A stretch of 64,000 bases of DNA from Aliigemmobacter aestuarii (GTDB lineage Bacteria; Pseudomonadota; Alphaproteobacteria; Rhodobacterales; Rhodobacteraceae): contig NZ_SSND01000001.1 in assembly GCF_004799285.1 (NCBI RefSeq), positions 124,001 to 188,000 of the forward strand. Direction: 5' to 3'. The translations under genes and the position numbers were made by a program. Shown piece after piece: positions 53,863 through 62,529 of this stretch. The notes beneath the pieces are model-generated. The model worked only from the letters and a program-made list of their open reading frames with translations, made no database searches and was not told where the DNA came from. The first letter of the stretch is position 1; each line of letters begins with the position of its first letter.

Positions 53863-56469
53863 TCAGACGTCTTCCACGGTCACCTCGCCCCTCTCGCCGC
53901 CAAGGGCGGCGAAGGCACGCTGGCGGCAGGTGAGGACCAGGATCTGCTGGTCGCGCGCGGTGCGGTGGAGGGCGTCGAACATCGCCTCGATCCGGTCGTC
54001 GTCGGAATGGACGAGGGCATCGTCAAGGATCACCGGAACCGGACGGCCTGCAGCGGCGAAGAGGCGGGCGAAGGCAAGGCGGGTCAGGATCGCCACCTGT
54101 TCGCGGGTGCCGCCCGACAGGATATCCAGCGCCTCGGGTTGGCCGTTGCGGGTCAGCGTCGCGGGCAGAAGGCTGGCGTCGTCGATGGTCAACTGCGCGC
54201 CGGGGTGCAGGATCGACAAAAGCGGCTGAAGCTCGCGCAGCACGGGGCCGAAATAGGCGTCGCGCGCCTTTGTCCGCGCCTCTTCCAGCGCGCGCCTCAA
54301 CCGGGTCAGCGCCCGCACTTCACCTTCATAGCGGGCTGCGCGCGCCTCGGCCTCGGCGCGGTCACCGGCGAGGGTGGCAAGGCGTTCCTCGATCCCCTCC
54401 TCGGCCAGCGCGAGGATCGTGGCGTTGAGGCTCGCCAGATCCTCGCGCGCCTTCTGTTCGGCCATGCGGGCCTGATCGACGGCCCCCTTCGCACGGGTCA
54501 GGCGGGCCTCGGCGGTGGCAAGGTCGGGGGCCGTGGCGCGCAGGGCGGCAAGGGCAGTTTCGGCCTTTGTGGCAGCTTCGGACAGTGCCGGTGCACGGGC
54601 CGTCATCTCGGCGATGCGAAGGCCAAGCGCGGCCGGATCGCCAGCCTCTGACAGCGCTGCCGCCAGCTGCCGTTCGGCGCTCGCCCGGTTGGCCTCGGCC
54701 GCCGCGCGCGCCTCACCTGCCTGAACCGACACGTCATGCGCGGCCTTGGCAGCAGCGCGGGCGGCCTGTTCACCGGCCTCGGCCTCTGCAAGCGCCGCCG
54801 TCACGCTGGCGGCATCCTCTGCCATCTCGGGGGCGTCGGCGGCCAGGGTTTCGGCGCGCGCAAGCGCGGTGCGAAGCGTATCGAGCCCCTCTGGCGCGAT
54901 CTCGGCCAACAGCGCGGCGGCCTGTTTCGCCTCGGCCTCCAGCCGCTGCCCCTCGGCCCATTGGTGGCGGGCGGCGGGCAGGCTTTCCACCTGTGCCTCG
55001 GCCAGCAGGCGGGAAAGGGCCTGTTCGGCCTGCGTGACCGCGTCGGAACTGTGCCCTGCGCCGGGGTCGATCCGCAGCGTACCGAAGCCCGGAAGCGTCA
55101 GGTCGGCGGCGGCAAGGATCGGCACCGGTCCACCGGGAAGGACCGCGCCGTTCAGGATGGCGGGGGCACCGTCGGGACGGGCCTCTACCATGACCGCCTG
55201 CGCCGCGGCCCGCGCGCGGGCAAGGTCAAGGGCGGATTGCGCCTTGTCGGCGGCCTCGATCATACGGGCGGTCACGGTGATCCGCGCCCGCTGCGCGCGG
55301 GTCTGGTCGAGGGTCGTCCGCAGCCCGGTCGCACGGTCAAGACGGCGTTGCAGGTCCACGGCCTGTGCCTTTGCGGCCTGCGCGGTCTCGGCCCGGGTCG
55401 CGGCCTGCAGGCGGGTCCGCAGGTCGCGGGTCTGCCGGGCAAGGGCCTCGGCGGCTTCGGTCGCCGCGCGGTCGCGCTGGCCCAGGTCATCGGCGCGGGT
55501 GCGGGCGGCGGTGGCAGCACCTTCCGCCTTTGCCAGCGCGGTCTGCGCGACGGCCACGCGGGTGGCCAGCGTTTCCGCCGCGGTAATCTCCTGCTGTGCG
55601 CGGTCGGCATCCAGCCGGGCGAGGCGCAGGGCGGTTTCGGCCTGCACGACCTCGGCCTGATGCGCCAGCGCCGCCTGATGCGCGGCCTGTGCATCCGTCA
55701 GCGCCTGAGCGCGGGTGGCGGCATCGGCGGGGTCGGTCAGGCGGGCAAGTGTGCGGTTCACCTCGGTCCGCCGGGCCAGATCGCCCGAAAGCCGCTCTGC
55801 CCGCGGGCGCAATACCGCCTCTTCCGCGGCCAGCGTCGCCGCCTCATCGACCGCGCGCTTCCATTCGCCACCGGCCTTCGGACGACCGCTGTCGGTGGCC
55901 AGCTTCGCCAGCGCCTCGGCCACACGGTCGATCACCGCATCCATCCGCCGCCCGCCGGTCATCATGTCGATCTCGCCCGCGACCGAGGACATGAGGTCGC
56001 GCCGGGCCGACAGGTCGCGTTCCCGTTCGCGCCTGTCATCGGATTCGAGCCCCATCTGCCCCTGCCGGACCCACAACAGGCCCGACGGCCCGGCAAGACC
56101 GCCGCCGATCAACCGGTCGATCCAGGCCTCGGCCTCATCGGCCTGGGCGATCAGGCGACCGGTGGCGTCCAGCACCTGCGCCTGCGGTTTGGCCAGCCAG
56201 CGTTTTGCGATGCGAAAGCGGCCTTCGGGCAGGTCCACCTCTACCGCCACCTCGGGCGCGCCGCCGGCATGGGGTTGCAGCGCCTTGATCGCGGCGTTCC
56301 TGCTGCCGTGCCGTTCGAAAAAGACCGCGTGGATCGCGTCAAAGAACGTGGATTTTCCGAATTCGTTGGGTTCGGAAAGCACGGTGATACCGTCGCCGAT
56401 GCCGGACAGCCGCGCGCGTTTGCCCGCAAAGCGGCGAACATTCGTCAGTTCGATCGCCCGCAGCCTCAT
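53863..56469 (-). CDS. AAA/ATP-binding SbcC-like (YhaN-type) DNA repair ATPase
   Basis: 868 aa. The N-terminal half-domain has the P-loop SEPNEFGKST at residues 32-41 (G-K-S-T). A long coiled-coil middle (rich in Ala, Glu, Arg) is shorter than in E. coli SbcC. The C-terminal half-domain has DILSGGTREQVAILTRLAFA (signature motif) and VPVILDDALVHSDDDR (Walker B). This architecture matches the YhaN/RecF-like partners of SbcD-type nucleases. It overlaps the nuclease gene by 4 nt and forms a complex with it by family analogy. The P-loop variant NEFGKST is typical of YhaN-like proteins. Confidence 0.87.
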   Translation of the reverse strand: MRLRAIELTNVRRFAGKRARLSGIGDGITVLSEPNEFGKSTFFDAIHAVFFERHGSRNAAIKALQPHAGGAPEVAVEVDLPEGRFRIAKRWLAKPQAQVLDATGRLIAQADEAEAWIDRLIGGGLAGPSGLLWVRQGQMGLESDDRRERERDLSARRDLMSSVAGEIDMMTGGRRMDAVIDRVAEALAKLATDSGRPKAGGEWKRAVDEAATLAAEEAVLRPRAERLSGDLARRTEVNRTLARLTDPADAATRAQALTDAQAAHQAALAHQAEVVQAETALRLARLDADRAQQEITAAETLATRVAVAQTALAKAEGAATAARTRADDLGQRDRAATEAAEALARQTRDLRTRLQAATRAETAQAAKAQAVDLQRRLDRATGLRTTLDQTRAQRARITVTARMIEAADKAQSALDLARARAAAQAVMVEARPDGAPAILNGAVLPGGPVPILAAADLTLPGFGTLRIDPGAGHSSDAVTQAEQALSRLLAEAQVESLPAARHQWAEGQRLEAEAKQAAALLAEIAPEGLDTLRTALARAETLAADAPEMAEDAASVTAALAEAEAGEQAARAAAKAAHDVSVQAGEARAAAEANRASAERQLAAALSEAGDPAALGLRIAEMTARAPALSEAATKAETALAALRATAPDLATAEARLTRAKGAVDQARMAEQKAREDLASLNATILALAEEGIEERLATLAGDRAEAEARAARYEGEVRALTRLRRALEEARTKARDAYFGPVLRELQPLLSILHPGAQLTIDDASLLPATLTRNGQPEALDILSGGTREQVAILTRLAFARLFAAAGRPVPVILDDALVHSDDDRIEAMFDALHRTARDQQILVLTCRQRAFAALGGERGEVTVEDV

Positions 56470-57581
56470 GCCCGCACCTCCTGCGTCAGCGCGTAAAGCC
56501 GCGCAAGCGCCGCCTGGGCGGTGTCACGGTCCGCCTGGCTGAGGGCAGGATCCCCGGCCTCGGCCAGAAGCACCTCGGCTGCCTGCCGAAGGGCGCCTGC
56601 CCGGTCGATCTGGTCCAGATCCTCGGGCAGCGCCTCAACCGCCAGTGCGGACAGATCCGCCTCGAACCAACCGAAATCCGGCGCGCGGGCGTCAACTAGT
56701 GCCTCCAGCGCGGCGCGGTCGGCCAGCGGCAGGCGGCCGGTCGCCGTGATCCGCACCAGATGATCCCGCGCGCGGGTCTGCGGCAGGGCGGCGGCGAGGC
56801 GCGCGGCGACATCCTCGCCCGGCAGAAGGTCCAGCGCGGGGCGCGTCCAGCGAAACTGCGCGGTTTCCACCGGCGACACCTGCGCGGGGCCGTCCAGCAT
56901 GACCATGAGCGCCGCCCCGGGCACATCATGCTTGAAGCTGTCGGGTTCCGGCGTGCCGGAATACCAGGTGGCGGGCGTCACCTGCATCTGACCGTGCCAG
57001 TCGCCAAGGGCAAGGTAATCGAGGCCCGAGCGCGCGGCCCGGTCAGGCGGGATGATGCCGATGGCCCCTTCCTCGCCGGAAAAATCGGTGATCGCGCCAT
57101 GACCCAGCCCGATCCGTCGCGCACCTTCGGGCGTGGGGGCCGACATCGCCTCGGTCAGGTCGCGGCCGGGGCGGCGCTGCGTGCAGGGTGCGGGCAGCAG
57201 CCAGTGGCCGGGGGCCAGTTCCACCGGCGCGTCATCGGTGATCGCGCGCAGGTTCGCGGGCGCGTCCTGCGCGATCCTCCGCCAGAGTTCCGAGGCGGCG
57301 AGGCTGTCGTGGTTGCCGGGCAGCAGGAGCCAGGTCAGATCGCCTTCTTCCCCCATCGCGCGCAGCGCCTGGCGCAGCGTGTCGGGCGCGGGGGTTTCGG
57401 CGTCGAACGTATCGCCCGCCAGCAACACCACCCCTGCCCCGCCAGCCCGCGCGGCCTGCGCCAGCCGGGCAATCGCCCCATGCCGCGCCTCGCGCAGGCG
57501 GTGCCGGATGCCTTCGGGATAGCCGCCGAAGGCCCGGCCGAGGTGCAGGTCAGAGGAATGGAGAAACCGGAATGTGTTCAT
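56466..57581 (-). CDS. SbcD-like (YhaO-type) metallophosphoesterase exonuclease
   Basis: 371 aa calcineurin-like phosphoesterase, family of Mre11/SbcD. Motifs: HSSDLHLGRAFGG (Asp11-x-His13), VVLLAGDTFDAETPAPD (GD), LLPGNHDSLAASEL (GNHD) and DYLALGDWHGQMQV (GxH-like). It acts on DNA ends with the ATPase encoded downstream. The 4-nt overlap (stop of this gene with the ATPase start) couples their translation. Start at 57581. Role in replication-fork repair or defence; not distinguishable by sequence. Confidence 0.9.
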   Translation of the reverse strand: MNTFRFLHSSDLHLGRAFGGYPEGIRHRLREARHGAIARLAQAARAGGAGVVLLAGDTFDAETPAPDTLRQALRAMGEEGDLTWLLLPGNHDSLAASELWRRIAQDAPANLRAITDDAPVELAPGHWLLPAPCTQRRPGRDLTEAMSAPTPEGARRIGLGHGAITDFSGEEGAIGIIPPDRAARSGLDYLALGDWHGQMQVTPATWYSGTPEPDSFKHDVPGAALMVMLDGPAQVSPVETAQFRWTRPALDLLPGEDVAARLAAALPQTRARDHLVRITATGRLPLADRAALEALVDARAPDFGWFEADLSALAVEALPEDLDQIDRAGALRQAAEVLLAEAGDPALSQADRDTAQAALARLYALTQEVRA

Positions 57582-57645
57582 GCCTGACCTGCCTTTGCCG
57601 TTGCCTCAACCTCGCCGGGAAATCCCGCCCGATCAACCCCTTGCA

Positions 57646-58359
57646 TCATGCCATCCGGCAGGCGGGATCGTCTTTCCAGCGCAGCCAGACGGTCGGGCGC
57701 ATCTCGGCCTCGGACAGGAAGGTGCGGGCGGAAAAGACCGGCAGGCGCCCGCAGCCGTTGGAAAGGCCCCAGTCCGGATCCAGCGCCATCTCGTCATGGC
57801 CCCCGGCCCAGAGGCCCGGCGACGCGGCAGGGTAGTATTCGTCGCCCGCCTCCAGGATCCGGGCCGCACGGTCCCAGCCGCGAAAGATCGCCTGCGCCTC
57901 GGCATCGACCTGCGGCAAAAGCGCGGTTTGCAGGGCAATGTCGGACCGTTCGACCAGCCGCTCCAGCGCATGGACGCAAAAGCTGACGGCGGAAAGCTGG
58001 AAGGCGAGCATCGGGCCCGCCATCCCGACTCGGGCGCGCAAATAGATCAGGCCGGTTTCCTGGAATGCCGTCGCGCCTTCGACCCGCGCCTCGACCTCGC
58101 GCACGGCGCGGGTGACGAAGGTCAGCGCCTTGCCGCCCGGTGCCATCGTCACGCGCGCCACACCGGGGCGAACCTTCAGCCGAAGGGCAAGGCGTTCCAC
58201 CGCCTTGATGTTCGGGCGCAGACCTGAGGCCATGCGAATGAGGCCCGGCATGTCGGGCGCATCGCGGCCTGCGGTCGCGATGGCCTGCCGCGCAAGGCCC
58301 CTTTTGAGCGAGACGCGAAGGGCGGGCGAACGGGCGAAGGCGGCGTGGTTCATCTGCAT
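57646..58359 (-). CDS. unrecognised 237-residue protein linked to the YhaN/YhaO-like pair
   Basis: I do not recognise a domain. N-terminal Ser/Leu/Lys-rich segment (RSPALRVSLKRGLARQAI); a beta-rich middle (RLALRLKVRPGVARVTMAPGG split); a Phe-Leu-rich part (MAGPMLAFQLSAVSFCVHALERL); and a C-terminal region with DYYPAASPGLWAGGHDEMALD-like acidic/Trp residues and FSARTFLSEAEM. No signal peptide or membrane anchor. Start at 58359 with AGGAG upstream. Same strand as the SbcCD-like genes, 64 nt before them; probably one transcript. Possible nuclease cofactor, sensor or effector of that unit; no function claimed. Confidence 0.6.
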   Translation of the reverse strand: MQMNHAAFARSPALRVSLKRGLARQAIATAGRDAPDMPGLIRMASGLRPNIKAVERLALRLKVRPGVARVTMAPGGKALTFVTRAVREVEARVEGATAFQETGLIYLRARVGMAGPMLAFQLSAVSFCVHALERLVERSDIALQTALLPQVDAEAQAIFRGWDRAARILEAGDEYYPAASPGLWAGGHDEMALDPDWGLSNGCGRLPVFSARTFLSEAEMRPTVWLRWKDDPACRMA

Positions 58360-58461
58360 CGGGGTCTCCTGGAAAAAAGGGGGGGGCGGAATCGTGGTAA
58401 AGGAATCGTCAACACCCTCAATCTGGGGCATAAGGGTGGCAAATCCTGACAGGGTCCTGCG

Positions 58462-59457
58462 ATGTCCTTCCAGAAAGCCGCTGACCTCTTGCGTCTCGCG
58501 GAACTCGCCACCGCCCGCTATCAGGGCGTGTCGCTGACCGAGATCGAAGAGGAATTCCGCGTTGACCGCCGCACCGCGCAGCGGATGACCAGGGCGCTTG
58601 AGGAAATGTTCCCCCATTGCATCACGCGGGTCGATGACGAGCGGCGAAAGTTCTGGAAATTGCGCGCCGATCAGGCCCGGCTGATGCTGGCGCAGGGCAT
58701 ACGCGACAGCGAGCTGGCGGCGCTGGAGCTTGCGATCCGCCGGGCCGAACGCGAGGGGCTGGCGACCGAGGTGCGCGCCCTGTCCGGCCTGCGAGACCGG
58801 CTTCTGGCCGCGATGCCGGGGCCGCACGCCCGCCGGGCCGAGGCCGATGCCGAAGCGGTGCTGGAAGCGCACGGCTTTGCCTCGCGCCCCGGCCCGCAGG
58901 TGCGGATCGGGCCGGACCTGATGGGAGTGATCGGCGAGGCGCTGAAGGGGCCGCATGTCCTGACGGTCGTCTATGCCGGGGGGCGCGACCCCGACCGCGC
59001 GCGGCGGCTGGAACCGCATGGCCTGCTTCTTGGCACCCGCCGCTATCTGGTCGCGCGCGAGGCTGGCGGCGACGGGCGGATGCAGCATTACCGGCTTGAC
59101 CGGATCACATCCGCCCGGCTGGAAGCCGACAGCTTCGCCCGCGACCCTGGCTTTGACCTGTCCACCCACGCCGCCCGTGCCTTCGGCAGTTTCCACACCG
59201 ATGCGGAATATGGCGAGGTTGTCTGGCGCTTCACCCCTGCCGCCGCCGCCACCGCGCGCGAGTTCCTGTTCCACCCGACGCAGGAGATGACGGAAGGCGA
59301 AGATGGCAGCCTGACCGTCCGCTTCACCGCCTCGGGCCATCTGGAAATGGCCTGGCACCTTTACATTTGGGGCGATGCGGTGGAGGTGATTGCACCAGAA
59401 CCGCTGCGCGCGATGGTCGACCGGCACCGGCGCGGCGACTTCCCGGCGCTGCCCTAG
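58462..59457 (+). CDS. WYL-domain transcriptional regulator
   Basis: 331 aa. N-terminal winged helix-turn-helix of the DeoR type (RLAELATARYQGVSLTEIEE, then RVDRRTAQRMTRALEEMF). WYL domain (residues ~160-235) with the ligand-binding core HVLTVVYAGGRDPDRARRLE, PHGLLLGTRRYLVAREAG, and HYRLDRITSARLEAD. WYL regulators sense nucleic-acid ligands and often control defence or repair genes. It is divergent from the unknown/YhaO/YhaN unit across a 102-nt gap, so it is a likely regulator of it (inference). Its 3' end converges on the monooxygenase gene (6 nt). Confidence 0.88.
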   Translation: MSFQKAADLLRLAELATARYQGVSLTEIEEEFRVDRRTAQRMTRALEEMFPHCITRVDDERRKFWKLRADQARLMLAQGIRDSELAALELAIRRAEREGLATEVRALSGLRDRLLAAMPGPHARRAEADAEAVLEAHGFASRPGPQVRIGPDLMGVIGEALKGPHVLTVVYAGGRDPDRARRLEPHGLLLGTRRYLVAREAGGDGRMQHYRLDRITSARLEADSFARDPGFDLSTHAARAFGSFHTDAEYGEVVWRFTPAAAATAREFLFHPTQEMTEGEDGSLTVRFTASGHLEMAWHLYIWGDAVEVIAPEPLRAMVDRHRRGDFPALP

Positions 59458-59463
59458 GGCGGT

Positions 59464-60750
59464 TCAGCCGAGGCGCGCGCCCGGCGGGATCGTCGGCGGC
59501 GCGGCGTTCAGCCGGTCGCGGGCGAAACCTGCGGCAGCCTTGTAATCGGCGATGAAGGCCGCGCGTTCGGCAGGGGGGATCACATCGTCGATATGGTCGA
59601 AGACACCGCCGCAGCGGGCATCGACCAGATCAAGCAAACCGAAAGGCCCCGCCCCGCGGTTGCGCAGCACCAGCGCCGAGACCGGGGCGCAGAGTTCCGC
59701 GTCATAGGCGGCAAGCGCCGCGGGCGTCACGCCATGTGCCAGCATCCGCGCGCCAAGGGTGCGGGCGTCGATGATGGCCTGGCTCGCCCCGTTCGATCCG
59801 GTGGGATACATCGCGTGGGCCGCATCCCCCATCAGCGCCACCGGCCCGTCCACCCAGGTGGGCACCGGATCCCGGTCGATCATCGGGTTTTCATAGGCGG
59901 CCTCGGCCCCCCGCAGAAGCGCGGGGACATCCAGCCAGTCATAGCGGAAGGCATCGAAATGATGCACGAAATCCTCGACCGGGACGGGTTTGAACCAGCG
60001 GTCGCCGATGCCTGCGCCCTGGGTGTCCACGGTGAGTTCGGCGATCCAGTTGATCGTGGCCAGCCCCTCGGCGTCGGCGCGCGTGATCGGGTAGATCACC
60101 ATCCGGTGCCGATGCGTGCCAAGGCCGATGAAGGACGATCCGGTGCGGATCGGGCGGGCGCGGGTCGTGCCACGCCACAGGATCGCCCCGCCCCAGTGGA
60201 TCGGCGGCTGATCGGGGTGCATCTGCGCCCGGATCGCCGAATGTATCCCGTCCGCCCCGATCAAGAGCCGCCCGGCATGTTCCGATGTCGTGCCGTCGGC
60301 ATGGGCAATCCGGGCCACGACCCCGCCTTCGGCCCTGCGGTATCCGGTGACGCGCGCGCCTGTCTCGACCGCGCCGGGGCCAAGGCGGCGCAGCACCTCG
60401 TGGTAAAGCAGCATCTGGAAGCCGCCGCGATGCACGGCGTATTGCGGCCAGAGATAGCCCGCCGCAAGGCCGCGTGGTTCCGCGTGGATGTCGCGCCCGT
60501 TCAATCCGACCAGCGCCCATTCCAGCGCAGGCAGGCCGACCCGGTCCAGATCGGCAGCGGTGAAGCCAAGGTCATAAAGCTCGCGCACGGCATTAGGCTG
60601 GATGTTGATGCCCACGCCAAGCGGCCTGAGTTCGGGAACCGCCTCCAGCACCAGGGCGGGCACGCCGATCTGGTGCAGCGTCAGCGCGAGCGTCAGCCCG
60701 GCCACGCCGCCGCCCGCGATCAGAACCGGAAGGTCTGGGCTGTGGCTCAT
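59464..60750 (-). CDS. FAD-dependent monooxygenase (salicylate-hydroxylase-like)
   Basis: 428 aa class A flavoprotein monooxygenase. Motifs: GxGxxG in LIAGGGVAGLTLALTLH, GADGIHSAIR (DG motif), and GPVALMGDAAHAMYPTGSNG (GD motif, split). It resembles para-hydroxybenzoate/salicylate hydroxylases; it adds one oxygen atom to an aromatic ring with NAD(P)H. Start at 60750 after the first 20 unconserved residues. It is 86 nt downstream of hpaH in the same direction and may hydroxylate a precursor feeding the homoprotocatechuate genes, but the substrate is not proven. Confidence 0.83.
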   Translation of the reverse strand: MSHSPDLPVLIAGGGVAGLTLALTLHQIGVPALVLEAVPELRPLGVGINIQPNAVRELYDLGFTAADLDRVGLPALEWALVGLNGRDIHAEPRGLAAGYLWPQYAVHRGGFQMLLYHEVLRRLGPGAVETGARVTGYRRAEGGVVARIAHADGTTSEHAGRLLIGADGIHSAIRAQMHPDQPPIHWGGAILWRGTTRARPIRTGSSFIGLGTHRHRMVIYPITRADAEGLATINWIAELTVDTQGAGIGDRWFKPVPVEDFVHHFDAFRYDWLDVPALLRGAEAAYENPMIDRDPVPTWVDGPVALMGDAAHAMYPTGSNGASQAIIDARTLGARMLAHGVTPAALAAYDAELCAPVSALVLRNRGAGPFGLLDLVDARCGGVFDHIDDVIPPAERAAFIADYKAAAGFARDRLNAAPPTIPPGARLG

Positions 60751-60836
60751 GGTGGCATCCTCGGCTGGCAACGGGCGGCAAGGATGCCAGCGGGAACCGC
60801 CCCTGCGCAAGCCGTCATGGCGCGATCATCGCCGCC

Positions 60837-61637
60837 TCAGGCAAAGGCGATGCCAACCGCGCCGAAAGGGCCGAAATCCGCGTCGATCACGGTGCCGGGC
60901 GGACATTCGACCGGCGGAATGAACGACCCGGACAACACCACCTGCCCCCGTTCGATCCGCTGGCCGTAGCGGCCCATGCGTTCGGCCAGCCAGACGATCC
61001 CCATCACCGGATCGTCCAGCACCGCCGCGCCAAGGCCCGTCGCCACCACCTCGGCCCCGCGTTTCACGATGGCGCCGACCCAACGCAGGTCCACCTCATC
61101 GGGCGCGTGGCGGGCCGTGCCAAGGACGATCCCGCCATTGGCCGCGTTGTCGGCCACGGTGTCCTGGATGCGGCGCGCGCGGCCCGTGGCCGGATCGGCG
61201 CGGACGATCCGGGTGTCGAGGATTTCAAGACAGGGCGCGACAAAGTCCGTGGCGGCCAGCACCTCGGCCCGGCTGACCCACCCCGACAGCGGCGCCTTCA
61301 TCACGAAGGCGATCTCGGCCTCGACCCTGGGCTGGATGAAGCGGCCGGCGGGCACGGTCGATCCGCAGGCGAAATCCATGTCGTCAAAGATCACCCCGCT
61401 GTCGGGCGTGTCGATCCCGAGCGCGTCCTGCATCGCCTTCGAGGTCAGCCCGATCTTCCAGCCGATGATGCGGCGGCCCCGGGCCAGCTTGCGCGCCATC
61501 TGTGCGCCCTGGATCGCATAGGCATCATCCAGCGTGATGTCGGGATGGCGCAGGGTCAGAAGGCCGATCTGGCGTCCCGTCGCCTCGGCCTGAAGCAGGT
61601 CCGACGCAGCGGCGTCGATCTGGTCGCGGGTCAGCAT
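60837..61637 (-). CDS. hpaH: 2-oxo-hept-4-ene-1,7-dioate hydratase
   Basis: 266 aa; adds water to 2-oxo-hept-4-ene-1,7-dioate in homoprotocatechuate degradation (hydratase/decarboxylase family). Motifs: RRIIGWKIGLTSKAMQDALG, GVIFDDMDFACGSTVPAGRF (split), FIQPRVEAEIAFVMKAPLSG with metal-binding Glu residues, and NAANGGIVLG. It overlaps the FAH gene by 7 nt at its 5' end (ATGCTGA). The aldolase HpaI needed next is not in the window. Confidence 0.92.
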   Translation of the reverse strand: MLTRDQIDAAASDLLQAEATGRQIGLLTLRHPDITLDDAYAIQGAQMARKLARGRRIIGWKIGLTSKAMQDALGIDTPDSGVIFDDMDFACGSTVPAGRFIQPRVEAEIAFVMKAPLSGWVSRAEVLAATDFVAPCLEILDTRIVRADPATGRARRIQDTVADNAANGGIVLGTARHAPDEVDLRWVGAIVKRGAEVVATGLGAAVLDDPVMGIVWLAERMGRYGQRIERGQVVLSGSFIPPVECPPGTVIDADFGPFGAVGIAFA

Positions 61638-62509
61638 GGTTCGTCCATCACCGTGTTGCGCAGGGTACCGATGCCCTCGGCCTCGACTTCGACCACGTCG
61701 CCGGGCTTCAGCCAGACCGGCGGGTCGAACCGCGCCCCGGCGCCGGTCGGCGTGCCGCAGACAAGGATATCGCCGGGATGAAGCGTGCAGAAGGTCGAGA
61801 CATAGGCGACAAGCTGGCGGAAGCCGTGGATCATCCGCGAGGTGCGGTCGTGCTGGCGCGTCTCGCCGTTCACCCGTGTTGTCAGGGCGATGTCGTCAAG
61901 TTGCGCGGCGTCCCGGAATGGCACGATCCACGGCCCCATCGCGCCCGACCGGTCCCAGTTCTTGCCCTGCGTCACGTTGAATTTCGCATGGCGCACCCAG
62001 TCGCGGAGGGTGCCTTCGTTGCACAGCGTCAGGGCCGCGATGTGGTCATAGGCGTCTTCGGGCGCGATGCGGCGCCCGGCCTTGCCGATGACAATGGCGA
62101 TCTCGCCCTCGTAATCCAGCTGGTCGCTTTCGGGCGGGCGGATCAGGGGCTGGCCGTGCCCGGTGAAGCTTTGGGCGAAACGGATGAACAGCGAAGGGCG
62201 GTCGGGCGCGGCCTGCCCGTCGCGGTATTCGGCGTTGCGGTCGGGGAAGTTGACGCCGACACAGATGATCTTGCCCGGATCGGCGAGCGGGATCAGGAAG
62301 TCCACCGCATCCGTGGCATGGTCTGGCAGCCGCCCTGCCGCAGCCGCGACGACGCGGGGCAGAACACCGGCCGCGACAACCTCTTTCAGCCCCTTGAATT
62401 CGTGCCCGAAATCGACCGACAGGTCGATGATGCCCGCATCTGTCACAAGGCCATAGCGATCGCGCCCGTCGGCATGGTAGGCGGCAAGGCGGGTCGGGTC
62501 GGGCATCAT
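61631..62509 (-). CDS. FAH-family 2-hydroxyhepta-2,4-diene-1,7-dioate isomerase/decarboxylase (HpaG-like)
   Basis: 292 aa FAH-fold enzyme. Motifs: KIICVGVNFPDRNAEYRD, RPSLFIRFAQSFTGHGQPL (split), DYEGEIAIVIGKAGRRI (metal-binding Glu pair), GYTA-like region FNVTQGKNWDRSGAMGPWIV, and PGDILVCGTPTGAGARFDPP. Its position between hpaD and hpaH fits the isomerase/decarboxylase HpaG of the homoprotocatechuate pathway, where E. coli uses two fused or paired FAH units. Only one FAH unit is seen here. Start at 62509 (or Met at 62506), with GAGG upstream. Confidence 0.85.
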   Translation of the reverse strand: MMPDPTRLAAYHADGRDRYGLVTDAGIIDLSVDFGHEFKGLKEVVAAGVLPRVVAAAAGRLPDHATDAVDFLIPLADPGKIICVGVNFPDRNAEYRDGQAAPDRPSLFIRFAQSFTGHGQPLIRPPESDQLDYEGEIAIVIGKAGRRIAPEDAYDHIAALTLCNEGTLRDWVRHAKFNVTQGKNWDRSGAMGPWIVPFRDAAQLDDIALTTRVNGETRQHDRTSRMIHGFRQLVAYVSTFCTLHPGDILVCGTPTGAGARFDPPVWLKPGDVVEVEAEGIGTLRNTVMDEPC

Positions 62510-62529
62510 GCGGGGCCTCGGCTGCGGGG

